Part shown: positions 1-9,350 of the stretch, piece by piece
Layout of the letters: each line of letters opens with the position of its first letter
Position numbering within the stretch: the stretch's first letter is position 1
NCBI GenBank assembly: GCA_034440495.1
Contig: JAWXCE010000041.1
Location: 8,707 to 72,706, forward strand
DNA: 64,000 bases
Source: JAWXCE01 sp034440495
GTDB lineage: Bacteria; Pseudomonadota; Alphaproteobacteria; Rhizobiales; Rhodomicrobiaceae
Direction: 5' to 3'
The notes under the pieces: generated by a model
The model's database searches: none
What the model saw: only the letters and a program-made list of their open reading frames with translations
What the model was told of the DNA's origin: nothing
Program-made: the position numbers and the translations under genes

Positions 1-61
1 CACGTTTTATCTCAATATGGAGCAATTAGCATGCTTTTGGAATAAATTCTAATCTGGAAGT

Positions 62-757
62 TCAGTAGCGGCGGAGGAGACCAGTCAAGCGGCCTTGAAT
101 TTTAATGCGGTCAGGCCCGAAAATGCGGGTTTCGTAGGCCGCATTCGCCGCCTCCAGGGCTACCGACTGCCCGCGTTTGCGAAAACGCTTCAGCGTCGCC
201 TCCTCATCGTCAATCAGCGCCACGACGATATCGCCGTTGTCAGCCGTTTCAGTTTTGCGCAAAATCACAGTGTCGCCGTCAAAAATCCCGGCGTCGATCA
301 TGGAGTCGCCTTTGACCTCCAGCGCGAAATGTTCGCCGCCGGAGAAATAGTCGGCGGGCAGGCTTATGGCATGGCTCTGATGTTCGATTGCCGAGCGCGG
401 CACGCCCGCCGCTATACGGCCCATGACAGGCACATGCACGGTGTCCTGGCCGTTGTCATCCGGCCCGCTATATCTCATAATCGTTTTGACCAGAGACGGT
501 GCAAACGCGCGCTCCCTCGCCGCCCTCAGGCTGACAGGCGTGACCTCAGGCAGCTTCAAGATTTCCAGCGCACGCGCACGGTGCGGCAAACGCCGGATAA
601 AGCCACGCTCTTCGAGCGCGGTAATGAGCCGATGGATGCCGGATTTCGACCGCAAGTCGAGCGCCTCTTTCATTTCATCGTAGGATGGAGGCACGCCGGT
701 TGCCTTGACGCGGCCATCAATGAACAGCAGCAGCTCTTTTTGTTTGGACGTAAGCAT
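62..757 (-). CDS. lexA: LexA repressor (SOS master regulator, S24 self-cleaving)
   Basis: LexA represses the SOS regulon and is inactivated by RecA-stimulated self-cleavage. The 231-residue protein begins with a winged-helix DNA-binding domain (about 1-70) followed by an S24 peptidase domain. The Ala117-Gly118 cleavage site, nucleophile Ser152 (GDSM) and general base Lys190 (EATLK) are visible with the family spacing. I chose the ATG at 757 because AGGAGC lies just upstream and the product then starts MLTSKQKELL as in other alphaproteobacteria; an upstream alternative adds 18 unconserved residues. It lies downstream of moeA on the same strand but has its own promoter region with an SOS box, so it is autoregulated. 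Identity is secure. Confidence 0.96.
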   Translation of the reverse strand: MLTSKQKELLLFIDGRVKATGVPPSYDEMKEALDLRSKSGIHRLITALEERGFIRRLPHRARALEILKLPEVTPVSLRAARERAFAPSLVKTIMRYSGPDDNGQDTVHVPVMGRIAAGVPRSAIEHQSHAISLPADYFSGGEHFALEVKGDSMIDAGIFDGDTVILRKTETADNGDIVVALIDDEEATLKRFRKRGQSVALEAANAAYETRIFGPDRIKIQGRLTGLLRRY

Positions 758-819
758 GCGGCTCCTAAATGGTGATGTTACGGTTGACTCGACCGGACAA
801 AGCACGAACACGCTTAACT

Positions 820-834
820 GTTCTATTTGTGTTC
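820..834. promoter_or_regulatory. LexA operator (SOS box) of lexA
   Basis: The sequence GTTCTATTTGTGTTC is a perfect match to the alphaproteobacterial LexA consensus GTTC-N7-GTTC. It lies about 63 bp upstream of the lexA start codon in the moeA-lexA gap, the expected place for autorepression. A second box of the same form precedes the Y-family polymerase near 59.1 kb. Confidence 0.88.
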
Positions 835-886
835 CGCAAGAGAAATATGTTTCAGTAAGTCTTAGGCCATAAAATATTAATAAAAA

Positions 887-2089
887 TCAAAAGTCTAAGG
901 AAAGGATATCCACAATATGGCCTACCTCGGCAGCAACTGCGCCAGGCTGTCGCACGATCAAGCAGTCGGATGACGCCAGTGCCGACATCAGCGAACTGTC
1001 CTGGCATTCAAGCACCCGCACTAAGGGTGCGCCCAGAGGGCCGCCGGTAATGCGTCCCCTCATGTAATGTGTCCTGTCGCCGTTCGAGGGAAGAGCGGCG
1101 TCCAATATGCCTTTTGTTAAGCGCTGGCCGCTTCCTCCAAAATTTGTAAGACGATGAATTAGGGGCTGTAAAAAGATGCGGGCGCAAATCAGTGTGGAGA
1201 CTGGGTTGCCGGGTAAGCCGAGCACTCGCGTTTCGTCCATACGGGCAAAGAGCAGCGGCTTGCCAGGGCGCATCGCGACCTTGTGGAAATGAAATGTGGC
1301 GCCCGCATGTGCGAGAGCGCGTCCAACAAGGTCATGATCCCCAACCGACGCGCCGCCAATCGTCACCAGAATATCAGCGGGTCGCGCCTGCTCAATGCGG
1401 GCAGCCAGGCCGTCCAGGCTGTCGCGCGCGATGTCCAGCAGCCAAGGTTCGCCGCCGCTTTGCGCAACCATTGCAGCAAGGCCTGCTGGAGATGATGAAA
1501 CGATCTGGCCGGGTGCGAGCACGCCGCCCGGGGATATAAGTTCGTCGCCTGTTGCAACAATCGCCACAAGCGGCTTCCGGGTTACGGATAGCGAGCCATA
1601 ATTCATGCCTGCCGCAAGCATGAGGTCACGCGCGGTCAGGCGACGCCCTTCACGCAGCAAAACATCGCCTTCGCGAAAATCGACGCCAGCAGGGCGGATA
1701 TTCGCACCAGGGGCCGGTTTTTGAGTGATGCGGACAACGCTGCCCGCGCGCTCGACATTTTCCTGCATAACAACGCAATCGGCGCCTTGAGGCACGACCG
1801 CGCCAGTGAAGATGCGCGCTGCCTGCCCGCGTTCAACTCGGCCGCACAGAGGGAGGCCCGCAGCAGACTCGCCGATAACTTCCAGCCTTTCAAACTCGTC
1901 CAGATCGGACGCGCGAACAGCGTAGCCGTCCATGGCTGCGCTGTCGAACGGGGGTTGTGTGATACGTGCGGCAAGATCTTGCGCCAGGACGCGCCCGCCG
2001 GCTTTATGAACTGGAATGTATTCAGCGCCGAGGCGGGATGCGCCCTCAAGAATTGCGGCGAGAGCGTCTGAAACCGGCAGCAGCGCCAT
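887..2089 (-). CDS. moeA: Molybdopterin molybdenumtransferase MoeA
   Basis: MoeA inserts molybdate into adenylylated molybdopterin, the last common step of molybdenum cofactor synthesis in the cytoplasm. The 400-residue length is normal. Recognisable family segments are DSAAMDGYA (about 49-57), the ATGDEL motif in the MoCF domain (near 180), GGASVGDHD and LGLPGNPVS, followed by the C-terminal domain. It begins one base after the moaC stop codon, so the two Moco genes are very probably cotranscribed, at the distal end of the trp cluster. The trp-moaC-moeA-lexA order is common in alphaproteobacteria. Confidence 0.95.
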   Translation of the reverse strand: MALLPVSDALAAILEGASRLGAEYIPVHKAGGRVLAQDLAARITQPPFDSAAMDGYAVRASDLDEFERLEVIGESAAGLPLCGRVERGQAARIFTGAVVPQGADCVVMQENVERAGSVVRITQKPAPGANIRPAGVDFREGDVLLREGRRLTARDLMLAAGMNYGSLSVTRKPLVAIVATGDELISPGGVLAPGQIVSSSPAGLAAMVAQSGGEPWLLDIARDSLDGLAARIEQARPADILVTIGGASVGDHDLVGRALAHAGATFHFHKVAMRPGKPLLFARMDETRVLGLPGNPVSTLICARIFLQPLIHRLTNFGGSGQRLTKGILDAALPSNGDRTHYMRGRITGGPLGAPLVRVLECQDSSLMSALASSDCLIVRQPGAVAAEVGHIVDILSLDF

Positions 2090-2090
2090 G

Positions 2091-2594
2091 CTATTCCCCG
2101 GCTGGCGCGCGATAATGCCCGGAGCGGCCGCCAGTTTTCTCCAGAAGACGAACGCCTTCGATGCGCATGTCCTTATCGGCCGCTTTCAGCATGTCGTATA
2201 GCGTGAGGCAGGCGATAGTCACGGCGGTTAGCGCCTCCATCTCGACGCCAGTCTGGCCTGTGGTTTTAGCCAGCGCCTCAACCCGAATGGAGGGCGGGGC
2301 GGCGTGAAGCATGAAATCTACAGTTACCTTGGATAGCGGCAGTGGATGGCACAATGGGATGAGGTCGGCGGTCTTTTTTGCGCCCATGATGCCCGCGATG
2401 CGCGCCGTCGCCAGCACGTCGCCCTTCTTTGCGTCGCCCCGCTCGACAATGGCTAGCGTTGCAGCGTTCATCGTCACGTATCCCTCCGCCACGGCTGCGC
2501 GCTCCGTCGAGGCTTTGTCGGAAATATCCACCATGACGGCCTCGCCGCGCTCATTTATGTGCGATAGCGCGGCTGGACTTTCATACCCGGTCAT
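2091..2594 (-). CDS. moaC: Cyclic pyranopterin monophosphate synthase MoaC
   Basis: MoaC converts the 3',8-cyclo-GTP made by MoaA into cyclic pyranopterin monophosphate, the first stable Moco intermediate. The 167 residues match the family length. The active-site segments LIPLCHPL (78-85), GVEMEALTAV (116-125), KDM (141) and LLEKTGGRSG (150-159) are intact. Its start codon overlaps the trpC stop by four bases (ATGA), which indicates translational coupling to the tryptophan genes. moaA is not in this window. Confidence 0.95.
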   Translation of the reverse strand: MTGYESPAALSHINERGEAVMVDISDKASTERAAVAEGYVTMNAATLAIVERGDAKKGDVLATARIAGIMGAKKTADLIPLCHPLPLSKVTVDFMLHAAPPSIRVEALAKTTGQTGVEMEALTAVTIACLTLYDMLKAADKDMRIEGVRLLEKTGGRSGHYRAPAGE

Positions 2595-3418
2595 AATGCA
2601 GCGTCCAGCCCGTGCGCCACGCCATTTTCCATGCCTAGAAGCAGCCGTGTTGCGACCGTTACGTCATGCTGGCGCATAAGGCTTTCGCCTACCAGAAATG
2701 CGCTAGCGCCTGCCTTTTGCAAACGCACAATGTCAGTGTACGTAAAGATGCCGCTTTCGCTTATCAGCATACGGTCAGAAGGCACGCGCGCTGATAGCCG
2801 CTCTGTAGTCTCCAGCGTGGTCTCGAAGGTATTCAGGTTGCGGTTATTGACGCCGATCAGGGGTGTTTTCAAAGCAAGTGCGCGGTCAAGTTCCGCCTCG
2901 TCATGCACTTCCACGAGAGTATCCATGCCGAATAAGGTGGCGGCGGCTTCCAGTTCGGCAGCGAGCACGTCATCCACCGCCGCCATGATAATCAGGATGC
3001 AATCAGCGCCCATGGCCCGCGCTTCTGGCGCCTGATACGGGTCCAGCATGAAATCCTTGCGCAGTACGGGCAGCGAGACTGCGGCGCGTGCGGCGTGCAG
3101 ATAGTCAGGATTGCCCTGGAACGACGGGCCATCGGTTAGCACGGAAAGGCAGACGGCGCCGCCAGTCTGATAGGCCAGCGCCAGCGATGGCGGATCGAAA
3201 TCGGCGCGGATAAGGCCTTTTGATGGGCTGGCTTTCTTGATTTCAGCAATTAACGCGACCTGCCCCTGGGCGATTCGGTTGCGCAGCGCAGCCGCGAAAG
3301 CGCGTGGAGGCGGAGCCTCGCGCGCAGCCTCTTCGGTCTCGCCAAGGGTGCGCGCGCGTTTGGCAGCGGCGATTTCATCCCGCTTATAATCGGAAATAGT
3401 GCTGAGAATTCTGCTCAT
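2591..3418 (-). CDS. trpC: Indole-3-glycerol phosphate synthase TrpC
   Basis: TrpC closes the indole ring of CdRP to give indole-3-glycerol phosphate in tryptophan synthesis. The protein is a monofunctional 275-residue TIM barrel without a fused TrpF. Conserved barrel elements are EIKKASPSKG (59-68, catalytic lysine), VLRKDFMLDPYQ, IGVNNRNL and SESGI. It follows trpD by six bases and overlaps moaC by four, so it belongs to the trpG-D-C-moaC-moeA transcription unit. Confidence 0.96.
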   Translation of the reverse strand: MSRILSTISDYKRDEIAAAKRARTLGETEEAAREAPPPRAFAAALRNRIAQGQVALIAEIKKASPSKGLIRADFDPPSLALAYQTGGAVCLSVLTDGPSFQGNPDYLHAARAAVSLPVLRKDFMLDPYQAPEARAMGADCILIIMAAVDDVLAAELEAAATLFGMDTLVEVHDEAELDRALALKTPLIGVNNRNLNTFETTLETTERLSARVPSDRMLISESGIFTYTDIVRLQKAGASAFLVGESLMRQHDVTVATRLLLGMENGVAHGLDAAL

Positions 3419-3424
3419 AGTCTC

Positions 3425-4438
3425 TTAACAGTTGCTGATCTTGATGAGCTTTGCAAGCGCCGCGCGCGCGTGCCCATCGTGGATCGAACGCGCCGCCAGA
3501 GTGGCGCCCTCTCTCAGGTCTTGCGCTTTGCCCGCGACGATTAATGCGGCGGCTGCATTTAGAATGACAATGTCGCGGAATGCGTTTTGTTCGCCGTTTA
3601 AAACTGCGACGATTGCTGCGGCGTTTTGCTCCGGGCCGCCGCCGATAAGCGCCTCTAACGGCGCTTCAGGCAATCCGGCGTCAGCCGCCGTAACATCGAA
3701 GGCGCGGATGTTTCCATCCTGCAATTCCACCACGCGCGATGGGCCGAGCGTAGAGAGTTCATCCAGTCCTCCTTCGCCGTGGACAACCCAGACGTGCTCC
3801 GCGCCCAGATTGCGTAGCACGAGCGCCATCGGCTCCAGCCAGTCGGGGGAGAACACGCCAACGACTAAGCGTCGGGTGTCCGCCGGGTTGGCAAGCGGGC
3901 CGAGCAGGTTGAAAATGGTTCGCACGCCCAGTTCTTTTCGCACGCCCGCCACGTGCCTCATGGCTGCGTGATGCGCAGGCGCGAACAAGAAGCCAACGCC
4001 CGCCTCCGCCACAGCGTGCGCCGCCGCGTCTGCGCCCGCGTTCACGTTCACCCCGAGCGCTTCCAGCACGTCTGCCGCGCCGGATTTCGATGAAACCGCG
4101 CGGTTGCCGTGCTTGGCGACGATGGCGCCCGCGCCCGCCGCGACAAACGCTGCGCATGTGGAGACATTATAGGTGCCGCGCGCGTCGCCGCCGGTGCCAA
4201 CGATATCGATGGCGCCCTCAGGCACGGCGACGCAAAGCATCCGCGAGCGTATTGCACGCGCCGCGCCAAGAATTTCATCCGCCGTTTCGCCGCGCGCCCG
4301 CAGCGCCATCAGAAACCCCGCCATGATGGGCGCTGAAACCTCACCATCCATCATCAGATCGAATGCGCCTGCCGCTTCGACGGCGCTAAGGCTGCGCCCG
4401 GATACGGCGATCTCTAGAAATGGCTTGAACGCTGTCAT
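3425..4438 (-). CDS. trpD: Anthranilate phosphoribosyltransferase TrpD
   Basis: TrpD transfers the phosphoribosyl group of PRPP to anthranilate. The 337-residue protein has the glycine-rich PRPP loop GTGGDARGTYNVSTCAAF (near 81) and KHGNRAVSSKSGAAD that binds anthranilate and PRPP. It is not fused to the TrpG glutamine amidotransferase, which is the preceding separate gene; the trpG stop and trpD start overlap by four bases, giving coupled translation. Confidence 0.96.
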   Translation of the reverse strand: MTAFKPFLEIAVSGRSLSAVEAAGAFDLMMDGEVSAPIMAGFLMALRARGETADEILGAARAIRSRMLCVAVPEGAIDIVGTGGDARGTYNVSTCAAFVAAGAGAIVAKHGNRAVSSKSGAADVLEALGVNVNAGADAAAHAVAEAGVGFLFAPAHHAAMRHVAGVRKELGVRTIFNLLGPLANPADTRRLVVGVFSPDWLEPMALVLRNLGAEHVWVVHGEGGLDELSTLGPSRVVELQDGNIRAFDVTAADAGLPEAPLEALIGGGPEQNAAAIVAVLNGEQNAFRDIVILNAAAALIVAGKAQDLREGATLAARSIHDGHARAALAKLIKISNC

Positions 4439-5085
4439 GGCTGCGCGTGTGCGTGCGCGCTACCGCGCGTCAGTTGGGGCAAAACGATGCTGGATTTAGT
4501 CGCGCGCCAGTTGATGCGGGCGAGAGTTAGAAAATTGGCGAGGATGGCGTGGCCGAAGTTGGAGGCGATGCTCTCTGGGTGGAACTGTACGCCGTAAACC
4601 GGATCGCTCGCGTGTTGCATGGCCATGATGAGGCCATCGTTCGTGTGCGCGGTGGGGACAAGGCCGTCCGGGAGCGTTTCCGCCTCGACGATAAGCGAGT
4701 GATAGCGCGTCGCCTCGAACTGCGGCGGCAGACCGGAGAAAAGTCCGACACCCTCGTTATGGATGGTGGAGAGCTTACCGTGCATCATCTTCGGCGCGCG
4801 GATGACGCAGCCGCCGTAAGCCTGGCCGATGGTCTGATGCCCGAGACACACGCCGAGCAGCGGCACGCGCATCTCGCGGTTCGCTCGCACAAGATCGAGG
4901 CAGATGCCCGCCTGATCCGGGTTGCACGGGCCCGGCGACATGACGATGGCCTGCGGGCGGTTCGCCAACGCTTCGGCTACCGTGATCTGGTCATTGCGCA
5001 CGACGCGGCACTCCGCCCCCAATTCGCCGAAATAATGCACGAGATTGTAGGTAAAGCTGTCGTAATTATCGATAAGCAGGATCAT
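4435..5085 (-). CDS. trpG: Anthranilate synthase glutamine amidotransferase subunit TrpG
   Basis: TrpG releases ammonia from glutamine for TrpE. The 216-residue class I amidotransferase has the triad Cys80 (GVCLGHQ), His169 and Glu171 (QFHPES). I prefer the ATG at 5085, which gives the conserved start MILLIDNYDSF and has AAGGGA about 10 bases upstream; an in-frame TTG at 5106 would add seven residues with no family match. A PabA role (folate) cannot be excluded because such subunits are often shared, but the trpD and trpE context favours tryptophan. Confidence 0.93.
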   Translation of the reverse strand: MILLIDNYDSFTYNLVHYFGELGAECRVVRNDQITVAEALANRPQAIVMSPGPCNPDQAGICLDLVRANREMRVPLLGVCLGHQTIGQAYGGCVIRAPKMMHGKLSTIHNEGVGLFSGLPPQFEATRYHSLIVEAETLPDGLVPTAHTNDGLIMAMQHASDPVYGVQFHPESIASNFGHAILANFLTLARINWRATKSSIVLPQLTRGSAHAHAQP

Positions 5086-5197
5086 AACGGCGCGTCCCTT
5101 AAGCAAGCCGCCGTTTTACGCCAACGCCCTGAAATTGCAAGCGCGAGCCTATTCGCACGCTTAGACGCCTTGCGCCAATATTTACTCTACTTGCAGC

Positions 5198-5734
5198 TTA
5201 TGGCGATTTGATCGACTTTGCCGCAGCTAAAGCTTTCGGTATGATGAACCGCGTGAGCCGCCCATCGCCGACGCCGAGGCGTCGCCACTGGGCAATGTCG
5301 AACTCGATCTGCGCCAGCGCCGCTGTCGGAAACTTGCGCGCTGCCGCCAGTATTTCCTCCCGCGCGCCAGAGCCGAACAGGTCGAGAACCAGCGCGTGCA
5401 GACCCGGGTTGTGTCCGACGATCATCACATGCGCAACGCTCGGCGGCAGGGCCCGCAGCATGGTGAGCATCGCGCCCGCGCTGGCGTGATAGAGCGCGTC
5501 CTCGTGCAGCGTTTTAGCCGACACCATCTTTTTGCCCGCGAGTTTCAGCGTAGCCCGCGTGCGCACCGAGGAGGAGCATAGCATTAGATCGGGAGCAACG
5601 CTCTTTGCCGCCATGTATGCGCCCATGCGCTCCGCCGCCTTCTCGCCGCGCGGGGCTAGCGGACGGTCGAAATCCTTCAGGCGTTTGTCCTCCCAGCTCG
5701 ATTTCGCGTGGCGGAAAAGGCTAACGGTTTTCAC
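5198..5734 (-). CDS. SixA-type histidine phosphatase
   Basis: This is a small 178-residue histidine phosphatase superfamily protein of the SixA type, a group that removes phosphate from phosphohistidine of HPt or PTS proteins. The catalytic motif is RHAKSSW with nucleophile His9, and the second-site histidine is in GHNPG (near 107). It starts four bases after the trpE stop and lies 112 bp before trpG, so it appears to be an insertion into the trp operon rather than a pathway enzyme. Substrate is unknown; small-molecule phosphatase activity is also possible. Confidence 0.82.
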   Translation of the reverse strand: MKTVSLFRHAKSSWEDKRLKDFDRPLAPRGEKAAERMGAYMAAKSVAPDLMLCSSSVRTRATLKLAGKKMVSAKTLHEDALYHASAGAMLTMLRALPPSVAHVMIVGHNPGLHALVLDLFGSGAREEILAAARKFPTAALAQIEFDIAQWRRLGVGDGRLTRFIIPKALAAAKSIKSP

Positions 5735-5738
5735 CTGA

Positions 5739-7253
5739 CTACTGCCCGCGCCCGGGCTGGCTGGCGAAGCGCACTGCCTCCTCCGCCGCGCGGAACAGCG
5801 CCTTGGCCTTGTTGATGCACTCGGTGTGCTCGCTTTTCGCCACGCTGTCCGCCACGATCCCGGCCCCCGCCTGAACGTGCATCACGCCATCCTTGATGAG
5901 CGAGGTGCGCAGGACGATGCAGGTGTCCATCTCGCCCGCCGCCGAGAAATAGCCGACGCATCCGGCGTAAAGTCCGCGCTTTTCATTCTCAAGCTCGTCG
6001 ATGATCTCCATCGCCCGCACTTTGGGCGCACCCGACACGGTGCCCGCGGGGAAGCCCGCCATGAGCGCGTCGATGGCGTCGTGCGGCTCGGCCAGTTCGC
6101 CAACGACGTTGGAGACGATGTGCATCACCTGGCTGTAATATTCGAGAAAGAAGCTGTCGGTCACACGGACGCTGCCAGTTTTGGCGACACGGCCAACATC
6201 GTTGCGGCCCAGATCGACCAGCATGAGATGCTCGGCGCGCTCCTTCTCGTCGGCCAGCAGCTCCTCTGAAAGCCGGTCATCCTCCTCCGGCGTCGCGCCG
6301 CGAGGGCGAGTTCCCGCTATGGGCCGGATCGTCACTTTACCGTCTTTAACTTTAACCAAAATTTCAGGGCTGGAGCCAGCGACGGCGAAGTCGCCGAAGT
6401 TCAGGAAATAAAGGTAGGGCGAGGGATTGACGCGGCGCAGCGCGCGGTAAAGCGCAAATGGAGGCAACTCGAACGGGGCGGAGAACCGCTGGCTCAGCAC
6501 CACCTGAAACACATCCCCGCTGGCGATATACTCTTTCGCGCGCGCGATCATCTTCGTGTATTGCTTCTCGGTGATGTTGGAGGCGGGGACGGAATATTTA
6601 TACTCGCCATTCAGCGCGGCGGAGCGGGGCAGGGGGGTGTCGAGCTGATCGATGACGGTTGAAAGCCGGTCCACAGCGCGCGCATAGGCCGTTTTGGCGG
6701 CCAGCCTCGGCTGGCGGCGCACCGGCGTCACGATGGTTAGCTCGTCCCTCACGCTGTCGAACACCACGATGATGGTGGGGCGCAGGAACAGGCCGTCGGG
6801 GATGCCAATAGGGTCGGGTTTTTTCTTCGGGAGGCGCTCGACCAGCCGGATGGTATCGTAGCCCATATAACCGAACACGCCCGCCGACATGGGCGGCAAG
6901 CCGTGGGGCAAATCGATGCGCGAGGTGTCCAGCAACTCGCGCAGGGCGTCGAGCGGCGGTTTTTTGCAGGGCTTGAAAGCGTCGGGTTTGGCGGCGGCCT
7001 GTGTGTTGATTTCCGCCTTTTTGCCTTGCGCGCGCCAGATAACGTCCGGGGCGAACCCAAGGATGGAGTAGCGCCCGCGCGCCGCACCGCCTTCCACCGA
7101 CTCCAGCAGAAAACTCATCGGCCGGTCATGCGCCAGCTTGAGCATAGCGGATACCGGCGTCTCCAGGTCGGACACAAGCCGCGTCCACACCACCTGAGGC
7201 TCCCCCGCGTTGTAGCGCTGGGCGAAGTCCTCATAGGTCGGCTGGATGCGCAT
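5739..7253 (-). CDS. trpE: Anthranilate synthase component I TrpE
   Basis: TrpE makes anthranilate from chorismate with ammonia from TrpG. The 504-residue protein has the LLES motif (49-52) that forms the tryptophan feedback site, then the chorismate-utilising domain with IAGTRPRG, DEKERAEHLMLVDLGRND, GFPAGTVSGAPKVRAMEI and QAGAGIVADS. It is separate from trpG and not the fused TrpE(G) of Rhizobiaceae. I saw no Trp-codon leader peptide with attenuator in the short gap before the start, so regulation is not visible. Confidence 0.96.
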   Translation of the reverse strand: MRIQPTYEDFAQRYNAGEPQVVWTRLVSDLETPVSAMLKLAHDRPMSFLLESVEGGAARGRYSILGFAPDVIWRAQGKKAEINTQAAAKPDAFKPCKKPPLDALRELLDTSRIDLPHGLPPMSAGVFGYMGYDTIRLVERLPKKKPDPIGIPDGLFLRPTIIVVFDSVRDELTIVTPVRRQPRLAAKTAYARAVDRLSTVIDQLDTPLPRSAALNGEYKYSVPASNITEKQYTKMIARAKEYIASGDVFQVVLSQRFSAPFELPPFALYRALRRVNPSPYLYFLNFGDFAVAGSSPEILVKVKDGKVTIRPIAGTRPRGATPEEDDRLSEELLADEKERAEHLMLVDLGRNDVGRVAKTGSVRVTDSFFLEYYSQVMHIVSNVVGELAEPHDAIDALMAGFPAGTVSGAPKVRAMEIIDELENEKRGLYAGCVGYFSAAGEMDTCIVLRTSLIKDGVMHVQAGAGIVADSVAKSEHTECINKAKALFRAAEEAVRFASQPGRGQ

Positions 7254-7314
7254 GGTCGGCGGCTCCGGTATTCCGGCAAGACGCCCATGCGTCTAGCGCC
7301 GGGGACTATTTTTG

Positions 7315-9195
7315 TTATTGCTGTCCGCTAAGGCTTGCAAGCGCATTCATGTTGATTGCAACGCCAAATTCAGTCTGGATCGCGGTAATATATTGCGCCG
7401 CATAATCGTTGGAAAGCGACTGCTCCAGTTCTTTTTTTGCGTCCACAATTTGCTTATCGTCAAACGGCGGGGGTAATTTTATCGCCTCCACTTGGAGAAT
7501 AACCTGACCTCCCGTCGCGGTTGCAATTGTCTCCAGCGCACCCTTTTCGAGGCCGAAAGCCACCGCGACAGCCGAAATTGGCAGGCCCGGCTCGGCCCCT
7601 GTACGTTTTATAGACTGGGAGGTCTTCACGGGCGCGCTAAACGGCGCGGCCAGTGCCGCGATATCGCTGCCTAACGCGGCAGTTTTAATAACTTCGCGCG
7701 CCTTTGTCGCAAGCCGTGATTGAAGCTCCGCACTGCGCCATTGTCTGGCCGCTTCGTCCTTAACCTCATCCAGGGTCTTTAGGCGTTGCGGAATAATTTC
7801 AACAACATCGTACCACGCAGTCCCGCCGCCATCGACTTCAAGCGCCGGGCCTTCGGCGCCGACTTCGGTTGCAAACACCTCGCGCAGCAGGTTTTTGGCG
7901 CCAGCCGGTACTTCCGCCGTCTCCCCGCCAGATGTCCTGCCATCCAGCGAGGATGTCACATCTTGAATGGTCATGCCCAGATCTTTGGCGATTTCACCGA
8001 GCTTGGCGCCGCCGGCGCGGCGATCCTCGATGCTGTTGACAAGCTTCGTCACTTCGGCACCAGCCCGATCCAAGGCGATAGCTTCGCGCAACTCCGCCTT
8101 CACGTCGTCATAGGATTTGCTGAAACCGGGGACAATGTCCGTTACCCGCGCCACCACAAACGATAAATCTCCTTCAACAGGCTGGCTAATCTCGCTTTTA
8201 TTCAGAGCGAAGGCGGCGTCTGCGACTTTCTTGTCGCCCAGATCGTTTTTCGTGGTAAGTCCGAAATCAATGTATGTGCCAGTGAAGCCCGGTTCTTTGG
8301 CTATCTCGGCAAAGTCAGAGCCCGGTTGCATCAGTTTATCCCGCGCCGCTTGGGCAGAGGCCATATCGGTAAATGCGATCTGCTCGACTTTTCGTTTCTC
8401 GGGCGTACCGAAAGTATCCTTCTTCTCCTCGAAAGCCGCTTTGAGATCATCTTCGCTGATCTCGATTTTACCCGCCAAGGTCGCGGGCGTAACCGAGAGC
8501 GTGGTAAACTTACGATACTCAGGAAGGGTGAACTTCGCTTTATTTGCATCATAATAAGCGGAAACCTGACCGGCATCGGGCTGAGCAATCTCCCCGGCGC
8601 TTGATTCAGGCAGCGCAAAAAATTTGATGACGCGAGTCTCGTTCTGATAGCGGTTGACGGCGTCGATCAAAACCTGCGGGGCTTGGGCAGGCGTCGTGAT
8701 GGTTTCAAGCAATTGACCGCGCACGGACTGACGGCGCTCATCGGCGACATAAGCGCCTTCGGTCAGGTTATTGTCCCGTAGAACGTCGTCAAAGCGCGCC
8801 CGGCTAAAATTGCCGCTCGAATCCTGAAACCCCTGTTCACGCCGGATGCCTTCGGCGACGACTTCGTCTGTTACGCCTAGCCGCAAACGCGATGCATGCT
8901 GGTCGAGTGCGAGACCGCCGATCAACTGGCGCAACACCTGATCCTGCAAATTTAACGCACGAACTTCGTCCGATGTTATCTGACGGCCAATGCGGTTAGA
9001 CATGGCGCGAACCTGGTTTTGATAGGCGCGCTCAAACTCTTGCGCGGAGATATCCTGGCCACCCACGCTCGCCATAGATTGGCGGCCTAGTCCGGCATAA
9101 TCCGCGATGCCCCACACCAGAAAGCTGGCGGCGAGCAAAACAAGAAGTATTTTCGCGGCCCAGCTTCCTGCGCCTTTTCTCAGACTATCCAGCAT
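7315..9195 (-). CDS. PpiD-like periplasmic peptidyl-prolyl isomerase (SurA_N/parvulin)
   Basis: Membrane-anchored periplasmic folding factor of the PpiD type, 626 residues. It has an N-terminal transmembrane anchor (about 12-32, KILLVLLAASFLVWGIADY), a SurA_N-like chaperone segment, a parvulin-like domain (around 230-350, with KVEQIAFTD and GDLSFVVARV) and a long C-terminal chaperone-like region. I chose the ATG at 9195 so that the protein begins MLDSLRKGAGSW just before the anchor; the longer reading adds 36 residues with no family resemblance. It lies immediately upstream of trpE, a conserved alphaproteobacterial neighbourhood, probably as the first gene of the unit. Confidence 0.88.
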   Translation of the reverse strand: MLDSLRKGAGSWAAKILLVLLAASFLVWGIADYAGLGRQSMASVGGQDISAQEFERAYQNQVRAMSNRIGRQITSDEVRALNLQDQVLRQLIGGLALDQHASRLRLGVTDEVVAEGIRREQGFQDSSGNFSRARFDDVLRDNNLTEGAYVADERRQSVRGQLLETITTPAQAPQVLIDAVNRYQNETRVIKFFALPESSAGEIAQPDAGQVSAYYDANKAKFTLPEYRKFTTLSVTPATLAGKIEISEDDLKAAFEEKKDTFGTPEKRKVEQIAFTDMASAQAARDKLMQPGSDFAEIAKEPGFTGTYIDFGLTTKNDLGDKKVADAAFALNKSEISQPVEGDLSFVVARVTDIVPGFSKSYDDVKAELREAIALDRAGAEVTKLVNSIEDRRAGGAKLGEIAKDLGMTIQDVTSSLDGRTSGGETAEVPAGAKNLLREVFATEVGAEGPALEVDGGGTAWYDVVEIIPQRLKTLDEVKDEAARQWRSAELQSRLATKAREVIKTAALGSDIAALAAPFSAPVKTSQSIKRTGAEPGLPISAVAVAFGLEKGALETIATATGGQVILQVEAIKLPPPFDDKQIVDAKKELEQSLSNDYAAQYITAIQTEFGVAINMNALASLSGQQ

Positions 9196-9350
9196 TTCAA
9201 GATCCGTTGCGAGGGGGGCGGGTTTTAAACTCCCGCCTTGATTTTCGAGAGGCTTTCGCCAAAAACTACGTCGCATCATAGGCGCCTTGATCCGGCGCTG
9301 CAAGATGACAAGCGGTTAAGCGATATTTATTAAAAATGAGGACAAATTCA

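Noticed and set aside
4549..5211. A 220-codon plus-strand frame opposite trpG
   Set aside because: Antisense shadow of a clear amidotransferase.
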